35,615 nt of DNA, from contig DAIMZM010000012.1 in the NCBI GenBank assembly GCA_036733985.1, forward strand, positions 1 through 35,615. Direction: 5' to 3'. The notes beneath the pieces are model-generated. The model ran no database searches. It saw nothing but the letters and a program-made list of their open reading frames with translations, and had not been told where the DNA came from. A program made the translations under genes and the position numbers. This stretch comes from DAIMZM01 sp036733985 (GTDB taxonomy: Bacteria > Bacillota > Dehalobacteriia > UBA4068). Below, in pieces: positions 1 through 7,653 of the stretch. Each line of letters starts with the position of its first letter. Position 1 is the stretch's first letter.

Positions 1-16
1 CGAAGGGAGGCGGCCT

Positions 17-508
17 ATGTATCGGGTGGCCATCATCACCATATCGGATAAAGGCGCGGCAGGCCAGCGGGAGGATTTAAGCGGCCCCGCCATTCAAGAA
101 CTGGCGGAACAGGCAGGCTATGCCGTGACCAGGACGGAGATGATCCCGGACGAGCAGGCGCGGATCAGCGCCCTGCTGGCGGAGATCGCCGACCAGAACC
201 AGGCGGATCTGCTGCTGACCACCGGCGGCACCGGCTTTGCCCCCAGGGATGTGACGCCGGAAGCCACCCTGGCCATTGCGGAACGGGCTGTGCCCGGCAT
301 TGGCGAAGCCATGCGGACCTACAGCCTGACCATCACGCCCCGGGCCATGCTGTCCCGGGCCACCGCAGCCATCCGCAAACAGACCCTGATCGTCAATTTG
401 CCCGGCAGCCCTAAGGCGGTACGGGAAACCCTGGCCTATCTTCTGCCGGCCCTGGATCATGGCCTGGAAATGCTTACGGGAAAAGGCGGCGAATGCGCCC
501 GGAGCTAG
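17..508 (+). CDS. mogA: Molybdopterin adenylyltransferase, MogA/MoaB family
   Basis: Activates molybdopterin by adenylylation before metal insertion in molybdenum cofactor synthesis, in the cytoplasm. The 163-residue protein has the usual single-domain length, the family signature TTGGTG at residues 68-73 and the NLPGSPKAV segment near 127-135. The start is supported by GGGAGG seven bases upstream of the ATG. It is the only rightward gene at this end and converges on tsaD with 7 bp between the stop codons, leaving no room for a terminator. MogA and MoaB are hard to separate by sequence, so the exact family label is an inference. No other molybdenum cofactor gene is visible; partners may lie to the left of the window. 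Confidence 0.9.
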   Translation: MYRVAIITISDKGAAGQREDLSGPAIQELAEQAGYAVTRTEMIPDEQARISALLAEIADQNQADLLLTTGGTGFAPRDVTPEATLAIAERAVPGIGEAMRTYSLTITPRAMLSRATAAIRKQTLIVNLPGSPKAVRETLAYLLPALDHGLEMLTGKGGECARS

Positions 509-515
509 TTTCCGG

Positions 516-1523
516 CTAAATCCCCAGCCGCGGATCGGCGTTCAGATCCCAGCGGGCAAAATCCCCAGCCAGATACTGCTGATACGCGGCCGCGCCTACC
601 ATGGCCGCGTTATCTGTGCAATAGACGGGGGAAGGCCAGAGCACGCCGATGCCCTGTTCCCCGGCCCGGCTGCTCAGCAATTGCCGCAGGCGCTGATTGG
701 CAGCCACGCCCCCTACCAGGACAATGGTTTTCACCCCTTCCCGTTGGGCCGCCTGGACAGCCTTGGCGGAAAGCACATCGCAAATGGCTTCCTGAGCGCT
801 GGCGGCAATGTTGCAGCGCTCAATTTCATTGGGCTCACGGCCAAGCATACGCCGGCGGTTCAGGTCGTTCAGCACCGCGGATTTCAGGCCGCTGAAACTG
901 AAATCATCAGTGCCGGGCAGCCAGGCCCGGGGAAAATCCACATAATGGGGGTTGCCCCTTTGAGCGGCTTTGGCGATTTCCGGGCCGCCGGGATAAGGCA
1001 GGCCCAAAGCCCGGGCGATCTTATCAAAAGCCTCCCCAGCCGCGTCGTCATGGCTAAAGCCCAGCAAACGGCTGGTTCCATCCGCTGCCGCCAGCAGCAG
1101 CCCGCTATGGCTGCCGGAAACCACCAAGGCCAGATAAGGCAGCACGGGCTGATGCTCGATCTGAATAGCGGCCAGATGGGCCCGCCAATGATGCACCGGG
1201 ATCAGGGGCTTGTCCAAAGCAAAAGCCAGGGCCTTGGCATAAGAGACCCCCACCAGCAAAGAGCCCACCAAGCCGGGGCCGTGGGCCACGGCAATGGCGC
1301 CGATGCCCGGAAAGTCCAGGCCCGCAACGGCCAGGGCTTCCACCACCACCGGGGAAATGGCTTCCAGATGATGCCTGCTGGCAATTTCCGGCACCACCCC
1401 GCCATAAAGCCGGTGTACCGGGATCTGGCTGGCAATGATATTGGACAGCACTTGCCGTCCGTCCCGCACTACTGCCGCGGCTGTTTCATCGCAACTGCTT
1501 TCTATCGCTAAAATATCCACCAT
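516..1523 (-). CDS. tsaD: tRNA N6-adenosine threonylcarbamoyltransferase TsaD
   Basis: Transfers the threonylcarbamoyl group to A37 of ANN-decoding tRNAs (t6A modification) together with TsaB and TsaE, which lie upstream in the same direction. The 335-residue protein opens with the ASKHA phosphate loop ESSCDET, carries the metal-binding HxxxH as HWRAH at 112-116, and ends with GGVAANQRLR and CTDNAAM. I chose the ATG at 1523 because MVDILAIESS is the normal family N-terminus; an in-frame start 12 codons upstream adds only an atypical leader. The HxxxH context is HHWRAH and the SGGHT-like loop reads SGSHSG, modest departures from the usual wording. It follows rimI by 62 bp and probably ends the operon. 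Confidence 0.96.
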   Translation of the reverse strand: MVDILAIESSCDETAAAVVRDGRQVLSNIIASQIPVHRLYGGVVPEIASRHHLEAISPVVVEALAVAGLDFPGIGAIAVAHGPGLVGSLLVGVSYAKALAFALDKPLIPVHHWRAHLAAIQIEHQPVLPYLALVVSGSHSGLLLAAADGTSRLLGFSHDDAAGEAFDKIARALGLPYPGGPEIAKAAQRGNPHYVDFPRAWLPGTDDFSFSGLKSAVLNDLNRRRMLGREPNEIERCNIAASAQEAICDVLSAKAVQAAQREGVKTIVLVGGVAANQRLRQLLSSRAGEQGIGVLWPSPVYCTDNAAMVGAAAYQQYLAGDFARWDLNADPRLGI

Positions 1524-1585
1524 AATCCTACCGCCATAAAAGCTTAGCCCCCCCCGCAACCCGGAGGGCGGCTGATTATTTCTCC

Positions 1586-2095
1586 TTATTTGTCCCGGGT
1601 ATTTTCCGGAAAACGGCCCGGACGATCCGCCGGCAGCCGGTACCCCTTCAGGTTCAGCGTCATGACCAGCGCGTCCTCATTGGGCAGGGTATAGTAACCC
1701 TTCCGCCTGCCCGCCAGGCCAAAGCCCAAGCGCTGATAGAGCCGGCGGGCCTGCTGATTGCTCTCCCGCACTTCCAGGGTGATCCAGCTGATGCCCTGGG
1801 CCAGGCAATCGGCGATCACCCGCTGCATCAGCAGCTTGCCCAGGCCCTGGCCCCGGTATTCCGGCCGCACCGCCACATTGGCGATATGCCCCTCGTCCAG
1901 CACCAGCCAGATGCCGGCGAAGGCCACCAGCTCCTCCCGGACAAAGCAGCCGTAATAATGGGCCAGCCCGTTCTCCAGCAGCTCATAGTGATAAGATTCC
2001 CGGCTCCAGGGATGGCTGAAGCTCAACAGCTCGATCTCATAGACGCTGTCCAGATGCTCCGGCCCCAGAACCCGGATTTCCAGCTCAGCACCCAT
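1586..2095 (-). CDS. rimI: Ribosomal protein S18-alanine N-acetyltransferase RimI-like
   Basis: A GNAT-fold acetyltransferase expected to acetylate the N-terminal alanine of ribosomal protein S18. The 169-residue protein shows the acetyl-CoA-binding motif RPEYRGQGLGKLL (about 77-89), followed by EVRESNQQARRLYQRLGF, the typical RimI C-terminal core. The start has AGGAGG in the correct position and overlaps the end of tsaB by 11 bp, indicating translational coupling. Association with tsaB and tsaD is a conserved Firmicutes arrangement. A tail of about 15 residues after the core (PADRPGRFPENTRDK) is unusually polar and probably disordered. Another GNAT substrate cannot be excluded, but context favours RimI. 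Confidence 0.92.
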   Translation of the reverse strand: MGAELEIRVLGPEHLDSVYEIELLSFSHPWSRESYHYELLENGLAHYYGCFVREELVAFAGIWLVLDEGHIANVAVRPEYRGQGLGKLLMQRVIADCLAQGISWITLEVRESNQQARRLYQRLGFGLAGRRKGYYTLPNEDALVMTLNLKGYRLPADRPGRFPENTRDK

Positions 2096-2789
2096 AGCCC
2101 GCCGCCTCCTGGGCCTTAAGCCGCGTTTCCTCCGCCTCGGAAGGACGGAGATACAAGGGCAAAACCTGGGCCTGGGGGGTGAATTCCCCGGCCCGATACT
2201 TCTTGACGCCGATCAGCGCCGCGGCCCTGGCCAGATGCAGGGTTTCCGGCCCGGCATTCTCCCGGTAGTGCTCCCCCAGCAGCTTGGCGAAATAAGGGCC
2301 GTAGCGGCTCAGAGCGTCCCCGGCAAATAAAACCGGCGCGTCATATTCCAGCAGCTTCTCCCCCAGGGCTTCCGGGGGCAGGGCCAGATCCGGCAGCAGC
2401 CGCTGCCCATCCTGGAACAGGGCCCCATAGACCTCGTTCCGCCGGGCGTCGAAGATGGGGCAGATATACCCCGCTGTCCCGGCCATTTGGGCCTGGGCTT
2501 CCGTGCCGCTGACGGTGATCAGGGGCAGGGACAGGGCGTCATGCCAGGCCTTGGCCGTGGCCGCGCCGATGCGGAGGCCGGTAAAGCTGCCCGGGCCGAT
2601 GGTGACGGCGCAGGCGTCCAGATCCCGGAGGCGGAGGCCGGTTTGGCAGAGCAGCTCCTGCACCAGGGGCAGCAGGCCCAAAGAATGATTGCGGCCGTCC
2701 AGTTTCCCACCGGCGGCGATGATCCCCTCATCCCCGGCCAAAGCCGCGGAAAGCGCCGCGCCGGAGGTGTCGATGGCGATCAAAAGCAT
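2085..2789 (-). CDS. tsaB: t6A biosynthesis protein TsaB
   Basis: A non-catalytic ASKHA partner that dimerises with TsaD and is needed for t6A formation. The 234-residue protein begins MLLIAIDTSGAALSAAL and has the TsaB signature GPGSFTGLRIG at about 66-76, plus NHSLGLLP near 34-41. It overlaps tsaE by 10 bp at its start and rimI by 11 bp at its end, so tsaE-tsaB-rimI-tsaD looks like one message. Length and motifs are normal for the family. Confidence 0.95.
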   Translation of the reverse strand: MLLIAIDTSGAALSAALAGDEGIIAAGGKLDGRNHSLGLLPLVQELLCQTGLRLRDLDACAVTIGPGSFTGLRIGAATAKAWHDALSLPLITVSGTEAQAQMAGTAGYICPIFDARRNEVYGALFQDGQRLLPDLALPPEALGEKLLEYDAPVLFAGDALSRYGPYFAKLLGEHYRENAGPETLHLARAAALIGVKKYRAGEFTPQAQVLPLYLRPSEAEETRLKAQEAAGYGC

Positions 2790-3256
2790 GAAAGCGCCTC
2801 CTTCAGCCAGGGATGGAGCCCAGCGTCATAGCAAAATTCCAGGCTGCGGCTAGCATCCCCCGTAACGCCCAGGGTCAGGTCTATCGTCTCCGGCGGCAGC
2901 CATTCCCGGACAAAGCCGGGCCATTCCACAAACACCGCCTTAGCCGGGGCAAAGCAGTCATCCAGGCCGATCAGGCTCTTTTCTTCCTGATCCAGGCCTT
3001 CCAGGCGGTAAGCGTCCAGGTGGCAAAAGGGGATGCGGCCCTGATAATCCTGAAAGAAGATAAAGGTGGGGCTGGCCACGGTTTCCTCCACGCCCAGGCC
3101 TGCCGCCAAAGCCGCGGCAAACAAGGTCTTGCCCGCGCCCAAATCCCCGTAAGCCGCGATCACCGTGCCCTCCGGCAGGATACGGCCCAGGCAGCGGGCG
3201 ATTCCCCGGGTCTGCTCAGGCGACGCGCTATGGATGATGGTTTGCTCTTTCGTCAT
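2780..3256 (-). CDS. tsaE: t6A biosynthesis ATPase TsaE
   Basis: A small P-loop ATPase that binds TsaB-TsaD and is required for turnover of the threonylcarbamoyl transfer reaction. The 158-residue protein has Walker A GDLGAGKT at 37-44, the SPTF segment near 82-85 and the HLDAYRLEG segment characteristic of TsaE. Its start ATG follows a GGGGGGATAA ribosome-binding sequence. It is the first gene of the tsa group; the 127 bp upstream contain a perfect hairpin and no promoter I can defend. Confidence 0.95.
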   Translation of the reverse strand: MTKEQTIIHSASPEQTRGIARCLGRILPEGTVIAAYGDLGAGKTLFAAALAAGLGVEETVASPTFIFFQDYQGRIPFCHLDAYRLEGLDQEEKSLIGLDDCFAPAKAVFVEWPGFVREWLPPETIDLTLGVTGDASRSLEFCYDAGLHPWLKEALSCF

Positions 3257-3335
3257 TTATCCCCCCTGAAGCCGGGGCCGGTTGAAAACCAGCTTGCTTG
3301 AACAATCTATCCCACTTTTGTTTGAAGCTTTCTTG

Positions 3336-3359
3336 GTTCTTCTTTCCCGAAAGAAGAAC
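3336..3359. repeat. Perfect 11-bp inverted repeat between the hydrolase gene and tsaE
   Basis: GTTCTTCTTTC at 3336-3346 pairs exactly with GAAAGAAGAAC at 3349-3359. On the plus strand the hairpin is followed by GGTTTTATGG, and GAACGG recurs about 20 bp further on (near 3382). The flanking 90 bp are clearly AT-richer than the surrounding genes. It could be a weak terminator or part of a dispersed intergenic repeat related to the one at 5999-6022. On the minus strand, the direction of both neighbouring genes, no T-run follows the stem. Confidence 0.6.
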
Positions 3360-3383
3360 GGTTTTATGGTTTTGAACGGTTTA

Positions 3384-4049
3384 TCAGCCCAGGCCGTACT
3401 GGGCGGCCGCCACCAGGGCTTGGAACGGGGGCTCATGCCCGGCCAGGGCTTCGGGATGCCATTGCAGGCCCCAGGCAAAGCGCCTGCCTTCCCCGGCGCA
3501 AACCGCTTCCACCAGGCCGTCGGGCGCATAGGCCGTTGCCCGCAGCTGGGGCGGCAAGCGCCGCACCCCCTGATGATGATGGCTGTTCACCATCAGTTGG
3601 TCGGCTCCGTAAAGGCTGGATAAAGGCGGCAGCAGGTTCAGGCTATGGCTGGTCTGATGCCGGTCCGCAATTTGCTGATGCTGGAGAAAGCCTGATTGCC
3701 CCGCCCCCAAATCCTGCCACAATTCCCCGCCTAAGGCCAGCACCAGGCCCTGCATGCCCCGGCAGATGCCTAAAAGGGGCAGGCAACGGTCAAAGGCCAG
3801 CTTTATTAATCCCAGCTCCAGGCTGTCCCGGGGGCTGGGATCAGCCAGGTCATAATCCCCGCCGCCGCTGACCAGCAGCCCGTCAAGGGCAGCCAGCAGT
3901 TGTTCCAACAATCCCGGCTGGGCAGGCACAGGCGGCAGCAGCAGGGGTAGTCCCCCCGCTGCCCCAACCCGGTAAAAATAATCTTCCCGCAGCCGGATGC
4001 CGCTGTATTCCGGATAATCGTCCACAGTGATACCGATAATGGGCAGCAT
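3384..4049 (-). CDS. Class-I glutamine amidotransferase-like hydrolase, peptidase C26 (PuuD-like)
   Basis: Belongs to the gamma-glutamyl-hydrolase (peptidase C26) family, which cleaves gamma-glutamyl amides such as gamma-glutamyl-GABA. The 221-residue protein starts MLPIIGITVDD, has the nucleophile elbow GICRGMQ with Cys96, and the catalytic pair in QWHPE (His198, Glu200). The start at 4049 is set by AGGAGGG nine bases upstream; a farther in-frame start would give a leader without family similarity. It lies 71 bp downstream of glmS in the same direction. Its substrate is not evident; the neighbourhood suggests glutamine or amino-sugar nitrogen handling, but that is inference. Confidence 0.85.
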   Translation of the reverse strand: MLPIIGITVDDYPEYSGIRLREDYFYRVGAAGGLPLLLPPVPAQPGLLEQLLAALDGLLVSGGGDYDLADPSPRDSLELGLIKLAFDRCLPLLGICRGMQGLVLALGGELWQDLGAGQSGFLQHQQIADRHQTSHSLNLLPPLSSLYGADQLMVNSHHHQGVRRLPPQLRATAYAPDGLVEAVCAGEGRRFAWGLQWHPEALAGHEPPFQALVAAAQYGLG

Positions 4050-4120
4050 CGGCTTTCCCTCCTGCTGACAAGCCCCCTTCGGCAAAAACGCTATCCCCGG
4101 ACAAACAGCCTGGGGCCCGC

Positions 4121-5950
4121 TTATTGTACCGTGACGCTTTTAGCCAAGTTGCGGGGCTGATCCACATTCCGCTCTTTGACCACGGCGGCATAATAAGCCA
4201 GCAGCTGCAAAGGGATGACGGTAAGGATGGGCGAGAGCAATTCTTCAACCGGGGGAATGATCATGGCGCTGTCGCAAACCTGGGTCACCTCAGCCCCGTC
4301 CGCAAAGGTCAGGCCCACCACAAAAGCGCCCCTGGCCTGCAATTCCAGAATATTGCTGACCATCTTGGCCTGCAGTTCCCCCTGGGTGGCCAGGGCCAGC
4401 ACCGGTACGCCCTCCTCGATCAGGGCAATGGTGCCATGCTTCAATTCCCCGGCCGCATAGGCTTCCGCGTGGATATAGGAGATTTCCTTCAGCTTCAGCG
4501 CCCCTTCCAGGGCCACGCAATGATCCAGGCCCCGGCCGATGAAAAAGGCGTCTTCCCAGTTCCGCATCATTTCCGCCAGCGCCTGGGCCGGCGCTACGCT
4601 GACGGCCAGAGTCTGCTCCGCCAGCTCAGGCAAACGGCAGAGCTGGGCCAGATAAGGCTTTAATTGTTCGCCGCTGAGAAAGCCCAAATGCTGGGCCAAA
4701 TAGAAGGTCAGCATATAAATGACCATCAGCTGGGTGATATAAGCCTTGGTGGAAGCCACGGCGATTTCCGGCCCGGCCCAGGTATAGAGCACATAATCCG
4801 CTTCCCGGCTGATAGAGCTGTCCAGCACATTGCAGATGGCCACCACCTTGGCGCCCCGGCTGCGGCATTCCCGGAGGGCCAGCAGGCTGTCGATAGTCTC
4901 GCCGGATTGGGAAATCACCAAGGCCAGGGTATGCTGATCCATGATCGGGTCCCGGGTCTGGAATTCCGAAGCCACCTCCACCTCCACAGGGATGCGCAGC
5001 AGCTTCTCCATAACGGCCCGGCCCACCAGCCCCGCATGGTAGGCGGTGCCACAGGCCACGATGGAGATCTTGTTGATGCCCCGCAAATAGTCTTCGGAGA
5101 AATCCAGCTCCTGCAAAATGACCCGGTCCTGCTCCGGGGCGATGCGTCCCCGCAGGGTCTGGCTCAGGGCCTTGGGCTGCTCATGGATCTCCTTGAGCAT
5201 GAAATGCTCATAGCCGCCCTTTTGCGCCGCGTCCTTATCCCAAGTGATATGCAGGATATCCCGCTCAATCCTGACGCCGTTATTATAGACAGCCACCCCG
5301 TCTTCACTGATCACGGCGATATCCCCGTTCTGCATGACGATCATATCCCGGGTATACTGGATCAGGGCCGCCATATCGCTGGCAAAGAAGTATTCACCCT
5401 GGCCCAGGCCGATGATCAGCGGATTGTCCCAGCGGGCCGCCACCAATCGGCGGGGGTCGTGACGGCAGAGGGCCACTGTGGCGTAAGAGCCTTCCAAGCG
5501 GCTGACCGCCTTAGTCATAGCAGCCAGCAAATCGCCCTCATAGTAGTGTTCCAGCAGATGGGGCAGGACTTCGGTATCCGTGTCGGAAGCGAACGCATGC
5601 CCCTCGCTGATCAGCCATTCCCGGAGCGGCATGAAATTCTCAATGATGCCGTTATGCACCATGGCGATCTCCTGCCGGCAATCCAGATGGGGATGGGCGT
5701 TCAGGTCCGAGGGACGGCCATGGGTGGCCCAGCGGGTATGGCCAATGCCAATGGTGGCGGAACCCATCTCCCCGCCGACTTTTTCTTCCAGCATGGCGAT
5801 TTTACCCTGGCTGCGGACTAAACGGATGCCCGCCCCTTCCAGAACCGCAATGCCCGCCGAATCATAGCCCCGGTATTCCTGGGACTTCAACCCATCTAAA
5901 AGTATGGGAAGAGCCAGACGGGGCCCCACATAACCAATGATGCCGCACAT
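4121..5950 (-). CDS. glmS: Glutamine-fructose-6-phosphate aminotransferase (isomerizing)
   Basis: Makes glucosamine-6-phosphate from fructose-6-phosphate and glutamine, the entry step to UDP-GlcNAc and peptidoglycan. The 609-residue protein has the complete layout: N-terminal class-II glutaminase with nucleophile Cys2 (MCGIIGYVG), two SIS sugar-isomerase domains (about 290-420 and 460-590, including SQSGETIDSL), and the conserved end LAKSVTVQ. GGAGG lies four bases before the ATG. Its product feeds GlmM, encoded just upstream. The leader does not show a glmS ribozyme core, so control by GlcN6P-dependent self-cleavage is not supported here. Confidence 0.98.
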   Translation of the reverse strand: MCGIIGYVGPRLALPILLDGLKSQEYRGYDSAGIAVLEGAGIRLVRSQGKIAMLEEKVGGEMGSATIGIGHTRWATHGRPSDLNAHPHLDCRQEIAMVHNGIIENFMPLREWLISEGHAFASDTDTEVLPHLLEHYYEGDLLAAMTKAVSRLEGSYATVALCRHDPRRLVAARWDNPLIIGLGQGEYFFASDMAALIQYTRDMIVMQNGDIAVISEDGVAVYNNGVRIERDILHITWDKDAAQKGGYEHFMLKEIHEQPKALSQTLRGRIAPEQDRVILQELDFSEDYLRGINKISIVACGTAYHAGLVGRAVMEKLLRIPVEVEVASEFQTRDPIMDQHTLALVISQSGETIDSLLALRECRSRGAKVVAICNVLDSSISREADYVLYTWAGPEIAVASTKAYITQLMVIYMLTFYLAQHLGFLSGEQLKPYLAQLCRLPELAEQTLAVSVAPAQALAEMMRNWEDAFFIGRGLDHCVALEGALKLKEISYIHAEAYAAGELKHGTIALIEEGVPVLALATQGELQAKMVSNILELQARGAFVVGLTFADGAEVTQVCDSAMIIPPVEELLSPILTVIPLQLLAYYAAVVKERNVDQPRNLAKSVTVQ

Positions 5951-6184
5951 ATCGTCCTCCGTTGTTTTTGATAAATTGATTTAGAGCTTTTTAAAACCTT
6001 TCTTTTCTTGGATGAAAAGAAACAAAAGAACTTTAATCTTACGCAAAGTTTCGTTGAGCCGGGATCTTTGATCCCGTGCTATAGCTACATGCATAGCTGT
6101 GGTTTTGCCGAAGGGAAAAGCCAGCTAGGTCAGTCAAAAGAGGAACGGTTTTAAGACTTTATGATTTTAGGCGTCCTCTCCCAA
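5951..6184. repeat. AT-rich intergenic island with several inverted repeats (glmS-glmM gap)
   Basis: This 234-bp gap is AT-rich compared with the flanking genes and has no credible reading frame. It holds three palindromes: TTTCTTTTC/GAAAAGAAA at 5999-6007 and 6014-6022 (loop TTGGAT); CGGGATC/GATCCCG at 6060-6066 and 6070-6076 (loop TTT); and AGCTA/TAGCT at 6083-6087 and 6094-6098. On the minus strand the first stem is followed by GGTTTTAAAAAG, so it could act as a weak terminator ahead of glmS. GAACGGTTTTA near 6143 is shared with the hairpin region near 3357. It looks like a dispersed non-coding repeat element, but copy number cannot be judged from one window. Confidence 0.5.
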
Positions 6185-7528
6185 TCACCCCAGGCGGGAC
6201 TCGATCAGCTGGGCCAATTCCTGAGCCAAGGCTTGCAGCTCCGCTTCGTCTTCCCCTTCCAGCATCACCCGGACAATGGATTCGGTGCCGGAGGGCCGGA
6301 GCAGCAGCCGGCCCCGGCCGGCCAGGCGGCTTTCCACCTGGGCCCGGGCAGCGGCGATGGCCGCGTCCGTATTCAAGGCGGCTTTATCCCGCACCCGGGC
6401 ATTGATCAGCACCTGGGGCAGGCGGCGCATCACCGCGCAGAGGGCGGACAAGGGCTGGTTCCTTTCTTGCATCACGGAGAGCAGGGCCAGGGCGGCGATG
6501 AGCCCGTCGCCGGTGCTGTTATGGCTGGCCAGAATGATATGGCCGCTTTGCTCGCCGCCTAAGATGGCGCCGGTTTCCCGGAGCCGCTCCAGCACATAGC
6601 GGTCGCCCACCTTGGTTTCCTCCACCTGCACGCCTAAAGCTTCCATGGCCAGGCGCAGGCCCATATTGCTCATTTGCGTCACCACCACCCGGTTGGCGGC
6701 CAGCTGGTTCTTGGCCTTCAGATCCGCGGCCAGGATGGCGATGATCTGATCCCCGTCCACAGTGCGGCCTTGTTCATCCACCGCCAGCAGCCGGTCGGCG
6801 TCGCCGTCCAGGGCTATGCCCACAGCCGCCCCGCTGGCTTGCACCTGTTGGCGCAAGGCCTCCAGATGGGTGCTGCCGCAATCCTGATTGATGTTGCAGC
6901 CGTCCGGGGCGTCGCCGATCGTCAGCACTTCCGCGCCCAGCTGGCGGAAAGTAGCCGCGGCCAGGGGCGCGGCTGCGCCATGGGCCGCGTCCACCACCAT
7001 CTTCAAACCGTGCAGATCCGGGGCCAGGCAGTTGTGCAGCCAGTCCTGGTATTGCCGGGCGGCGCCGGGATAAGCGGTGATCCGCCCCAAGGCGTTATCC
7101 TTGGCCCGGTCTATTTGTTCCGGCGCTTCCAGCAGGGCTTCAATGCGGTTTTCCACAGCGTCCGGCAGCTTTTGCCCCTGGCTGCTGAAAAACTTGATGC
7201 CGTTATCGTAATAGGGATTATGGGAAGCGGAGATCACCGCCGCCGCGTCCGCTTCCAGGAGCCGGGTCAGGGCAGCCACCCCCGGCGTGGGCAGCAGGCC
7301 CAGCAGCAGCACATCCCAGCCGGCGCTGGCAAAACCCGCGGCCAGGGCCGCTTCCAGAATATCGCCGGAGATCCGCGTATCCTTGCCGATCAGCAGCAGA
7401 GGTTTTTCCCGGGAGGCGGCTTCCGCCAGCACAGTGGCGGCAGCCAGGCCCAAGGCAAAAGCCAGCTCCGCCGTGAGTTCTACATTGGCCCGTCCCCGAA
7501 CGCCGTCGGTACCGAAATATTTACCCAT
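6185..7528 (-). CDS. glmM: Phosphoglucosamine mutase
   Basis: Converts glucosamine-6-phosphate to glucosamine-1-phosphate for UDP-GlcNAc synthesis. The 447-residue protein begins MGKYFGTDGVRG, the standard family start, with GGAGG five bases upstream; two in-frame ATGs 5 and 4 codons earlier lie in or before that ribosome-binding site. The phosphoserine loop ISASHNPYYDNG puts the catalytic serine at 102, the metal-binding loop is DGDADR, and the C-terminal phosphate-binding loop is RPSGTES. It lies downstream of cdaA-cdaR, a conserved arrangement; in several Firmicutes GlmM binds and inhibits CdaA (known of the family, not shown here). Confidence 0.98.
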   Translation of the reverse strand: MGKYFGTDGVRGRANVELTAELAFALGLAAATVLAEAASREKPLLLIGKDTRISGDILEAALAAGFASAGWDVLLLGLLPTPGVAALTRLLEADAAAVISASHNPYYDNGIKFFSSQGQKLPDAVENRIEALLEAPEQIDRAKDNALGRITAYPGAARQYQDWLHNCLAPDLHGLKMVVDAAHGAAAPLAAATFRQLGAEVLTIGDAPDGCNINQDCGSTHLEALRQQVQASGAAVGIALDGDADRLLAVDEQGRTVDGDQIIAILAADLKAKNQLAANRVVVTQMSNMGLRLAMEALGVQVEETKVGDRYVLERLRETGAILGGEQSGHIILASHNSTGDGLIAALALLSVMQERNQPLSALCAVMRRLPQVLINARVRDKAALNTDAAIAAARAQVESRLAGRGRLLLRPSGTESIVRVMLEGEDEAELQALAQELAQLIESRLG

Positions 7529-7633
7529 ATCAACCTCCATCATACCAAATGGGCGGCGAAAGCAGTATTAAAATGATATTGACCGCCCGTGTATAATATG
7601 CTTTTCCCCTGCTGATCCGTGCCGGATTTTTAA

Positions 7634-7649
7634 GGAATCCCGGGGTTCC
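7634..7649 (-). terminator. Possible weak terminator after the FAD oxidoreductase
   Basis: On the minus strand GGAACCCC is followed directly by GGGATTCC (one G-T pair) and then TTAAAAATCC, 5 bp past the oxidoreductase stop. The stem is GC-rich but the T-run is poor, so termination would be partial and readthrough into glmM is likely. The rest of the 125-bp gap before glmM shows no promoter I can defend. Confidence 0.25.
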
Positions 7650-7653
7650 AAGC

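Noticed and set aside
459..1511. Long rightward open frame opposite tsaD
   Set aside because: It has no family similarity, lies antisense to a clear tsaD, and is explained by high GC in third codon positions.
4664..5821. Rightward 385-codon open frame opposite glmS
   Set aside because: Antisense shadow of a strongly conserved gene; composition rich in His, Gly and Gln without domain features.
5951..6150. glmS ribozyme upstream of glmS
   Set aside because: The conserved core beginning AGCGCC and the later AAAGCAGGAGGA-type segment are not present on the minus strand; the gap is AT-rich with unrelated stems.
7579..7597. TTGACC and TATAAT on the plus strand as a promoter
   Set aside because: The boxes are only 7 bp apart and would drive transcription antisense to the oxidoreductase with no gene ahead.
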